Shown: positions 61,651 to 64,000 of the stretch, piece by piece
Layout of the letters: every line of letters begins with the position of its first letter
How positions within the stretch are numbered: position 1 is the first letter of the stretch
Assembly: GCF_000149955.1 (NCBI RefSeq)
Contig: NC_030998.1
Coordinates: forward strand, 942,699 to 1,006,698
Length of the DNA stretch: 64,000 nucleotides
Source: Fusarium oxysporum f. sp. lycopersici 4287
Taxonomy: Eukaryota > Ascomycota > Sordariomycetes > Hypocreales > Nectriaceae
Direction: 5' to 3'
Program-made: the position numbers and the translations under genes
Notes under the pieces: generated by a model
The model's database searches: none
What the model was told of the DNA's origin: nothing
Seen by the model: the letters and a program-made list of their open reading frames with translations, nothing else

Positions 61651-62453
61651 CTCTCAATACAGCCGACGGATTGCATCAAGAGGGAGCTAACATATCATGG
61701 TTGGAGACTTGACCAGCTGCCGGGAAGGATCTGCAGTTCGAGGAAGGCGCTGAGAGGCAGGTGCCTATTACCTTTGAGGATAGTCGAAGTGTGAGAAACG
61801 AAGTAATCACGAAGAGCAAGAGATGCACGCAAGAATCGTCCTTTTAAATTACTGTCTCCCCACCGTCGGGAACGGACTTCACTCTTCCGAGCGCTACATT
61901 GGCCAGGAACCCCTGAACACGAGCCTCGCGAAAGTAAGCAATGAGGCCAAGTTCGTTGTAGGCATTCCTTGTGATATAGACAGCACTTTTCCTTTCATTT
62001 ACCTAACCATTCATCACGATATGATGGTGTCACGCGATGAGCAAAGTCGGACGTTGGAAGGTGACTTGAGGAGTCCGACTCTAAAGACACCTGAGGATTA
62101 CATTTTACGTTTACATTGACCTACCTCGAGCTCCGACTTGGGCCATGAGACACATCAGTGCAATCGTAAAAAGTTCCGCGATACCATGAATCCACTTTCC
62201 GGTATCATCCAGCTGTTCACATCTGGTGCTTCTCCTCGGACAATATCCCCACCGAACACCGAAGGTCTCGGTCTCTGAGGGGGCTGCCAAGTCCGTCGGA
62301 CAACGGCATCGCATGACTCGGCCTTCTTCTTGTGTAAAACTCAGGCTCGGGACGCAAGATCCTACGGACCGTTGGACAATTGGCGGTTGGTGGCAGCATG
62401 ATCGGACCATATGTCGAAATCTCGGACTCGAACTTTATCTTTCTGCCCGAACA
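61651..62453. other. Gene-poor right-arm DNA
   Basis: No supported gene. An open frame at 61823-62119 has no family features. Confidence 0.4.
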
Positions 62454-62486
62454 CCTACGGATGCGCAAGTGCACAGCATCCGTAGG
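62454..62486. repeat. Perfect 11-bp inverted repeat (hairpin)
   Basis: Arms CCTACGGATGC (62454-62464) and its exact complement (62476-62486) around an 11-nt loop. It lies in a stretch where short GGAC/CGGAC words recur. Function unknown. Confidence 0.75.
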
Positions 62487-64000
62487 ACAGCAGACAGATA
62501 TGGCTGGGACATTTGCCATCGGAGAGCGCATTGGAAGACCTCAGAGACTCGGGCAATGGTTTACCATTGCACCCGAGCTCTCTTCATCGAGCGTTCCTTT
62601 GTCGCGTGTAAGGCGCAGCCCCTCCCGAACAATTGTAGGATGATGTATTAACCGCGTACCGATCGGGCGCCGGATGAGATTGCAATTCCACAGACATGGG
62701 ACTGGAAACCCGAGAGTGCGAATCTTACGCCCTTCAAGCACGAAGCCCGTCCTTTGGGAGCAGTGTTTGAGGCGGAGTGTGTGATGTTCTCATGGGCTCC
62801 GGAGTCCGATGCGCGCGGATGTGCAACCAAATCTCAACCGACCGGACTGCGAGTCGAAGCCTGGTTTCGGGCTCTGCATAAGACAAGTCCGCTGCATGTA
62901 TCAGGCCATCACGGTATAGGATTGTTTCGGTCGGAGGGCATGGTGGCATCCGGATGACGTCCAGATCAGAGCATCTCGTCGGGTAGAAATCGGTCACGGT
63001 CGCGATCACGGCTTCGTCTATATACTCGGCTCTGGTAGCTTGAAGGAGGTTCGGGCGAAGAGCGCATTGTAGGTGGTCATTTTCGCAAGAGCATCACGAT
63101 CGGGCTGGGGAGGATGGTTGTCGATGGAGAACAGACACTGCCGCAGGTACGGGGGAGGGATCTTAGGTTTTCGAGGTCAGTGATAAAGTTACCCAAGCAT
63201 AAAGACCCAAGTGCTCCATTATCCTGTCGAGATCAAGTGCAGTCGGCACCCTGACACGTTCCTCTTCTTACGGTCGTATTGTGTCTGCGTAGGCAGGTTC
63301 GCTGAAAGACTAAGACATATTGAGCATATGGAGGTACGTAGTCGTTATCAAGTTGAGACAGAACTTGTTGCAGAGTTTGCGCGCTGTAGGGCGGGGTATT
63401 GTAATTGGCAACGCTCATTCTGTCGTGATGGTCTTGATGCTTCGATCGCATCATGCCAGTCGCGTCAGCACCTGCAGCGATCGCGCGCCATTTCACGTGA
63501 CTATGATGTAATCTCGGTGATCTTATCTTATCTATTCTTGTCTGAGCCAATAAGGGTTGGGCAAGCAGGGCATTTCTTCCTGCTCAGAACACCACAAACT
63601 GAACGTAGTGTTACAATCTTGAATTCTAAGATAAGATGAGAAAAGGGTAAAGTCCGTCAATATCCACGCCTACTGTAATTATACATTTTTCCGGGATAGA
63701 GAAGAGGCAGAATGATGTACTGAACGTGTTTGGCATATCGATCAGACTTTATTACCCTGAGAATTTACCATATAGTGTATTCTGCAGTTGCAACTTTTGG
63801 AGGTTGATGGCGGTAACACTACCCTATACTGCCTGTAATTGCGTCATCACCCGATGGCCGTTCAGCTCCTCGACGTCGATAAGCTTAACGAGTGGGGCAG
63901 CCGGGCCGCACGCGTTGCCGGAGCTTGCTTCGCGTCAAAATGGCATTTCACGCGTCGAAATGTTTAATTATAAAGTTAATTGCTACTACCGCTCCAGAAG
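62487..64000. other. Gene-poor right end
   Basis: About 1.5 kb to the edge. Frames such as 62734-63009 and 63211-63639 overlap on both strands and show no motif. A 38-codon frame from an ATG at 63854 closes before the edge. I see nothing supported. Confidence 0.4.

Noticed and set aside
63854..63970. Start of a possible gene at the right edge (ATG at 63854)
   Set aside because: The frame closes after 38 codons and no convincing splice continuation is visible.

Overview
The window looks like nuclear DNA of a filamentous ascomycete, most likely a Sordariomycete close to Fusarium. Nearly every gene is split by short (about 45-100 nt) GT-AG introns, and the families present (Zn2Cys6 regulators, fungal STAND/NLR-like NTPases, DUR3-type urea symporter, TPO-type MFS, RGS-LOV photoreceptor, ascomycete pyranose oxidase, KatG) are typical of that group. 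Exon joins below were derived by hand from splice sites, reading-frame phase and family motifs. No search was run.

Layout. 0-13 kb: the 5' part of one NLR-like gene, a urea/solute symporter, an ornithine-cyclodeaminase-family protein, a complete NACHT NLR-like gene, an MFS exporter and a PARG-domain protein. 14-18.4 kb: an acetate-transporter-family (GPR1/FUN34/YaaH) protein and a choline/amino-acid permease. 19.2-29.2 kb: an SDR, two-domain glyoxalase I, copper amine oxidase, Zn2Cys6 regulator and glyoxalase II, which together read like one amine-catabolism locus. 29.6-50 kb: a DUF7730-like gene broken by an amber codon, a second Zn2Cys6 regulator, pyranose 2-oxidase, a beta-carbonic anhydrase, an RGS-LOV blue-light receptor, several lineage-type hypothetical proteins, a small secreted cysteine-rich protein and a SUR7/PalI-like membrane protein. 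50-64 kb is gene-poor: a decayed secreted-protein locus, catalase-peroxidase KatG, then a tandem array of four RNA-polymerase-III-like units on the minus strand and some inverted repeats.

How the genes may work together. A copper amine oxidase acting on aminoacetone makes methylglyoxal, ammonia and H2O2. Glyoxalase I and II turn methylglyoxal into D-lactate. Both glyoxalases, an amine oxidase, a permease, an SDR and a local Zn2Cys6 regulator lie within about 13 kb, so a coordinated amine-to-lactate nitrogen-scavenging pathway is the best working hypothesis. Six GATA sites in the regulator/glyoxalase II promoter, and GATA sites before the urea symporter, fit nitrogen control.

The most unusual item is the array at 60.7-61.65 kb. 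Each of four diverged units has a TATA box, a strongly conserved 27-28 bp block containing an A-box, a B-box in a small stem, and a T-run terminator. I cannot match this to a named RNA family.
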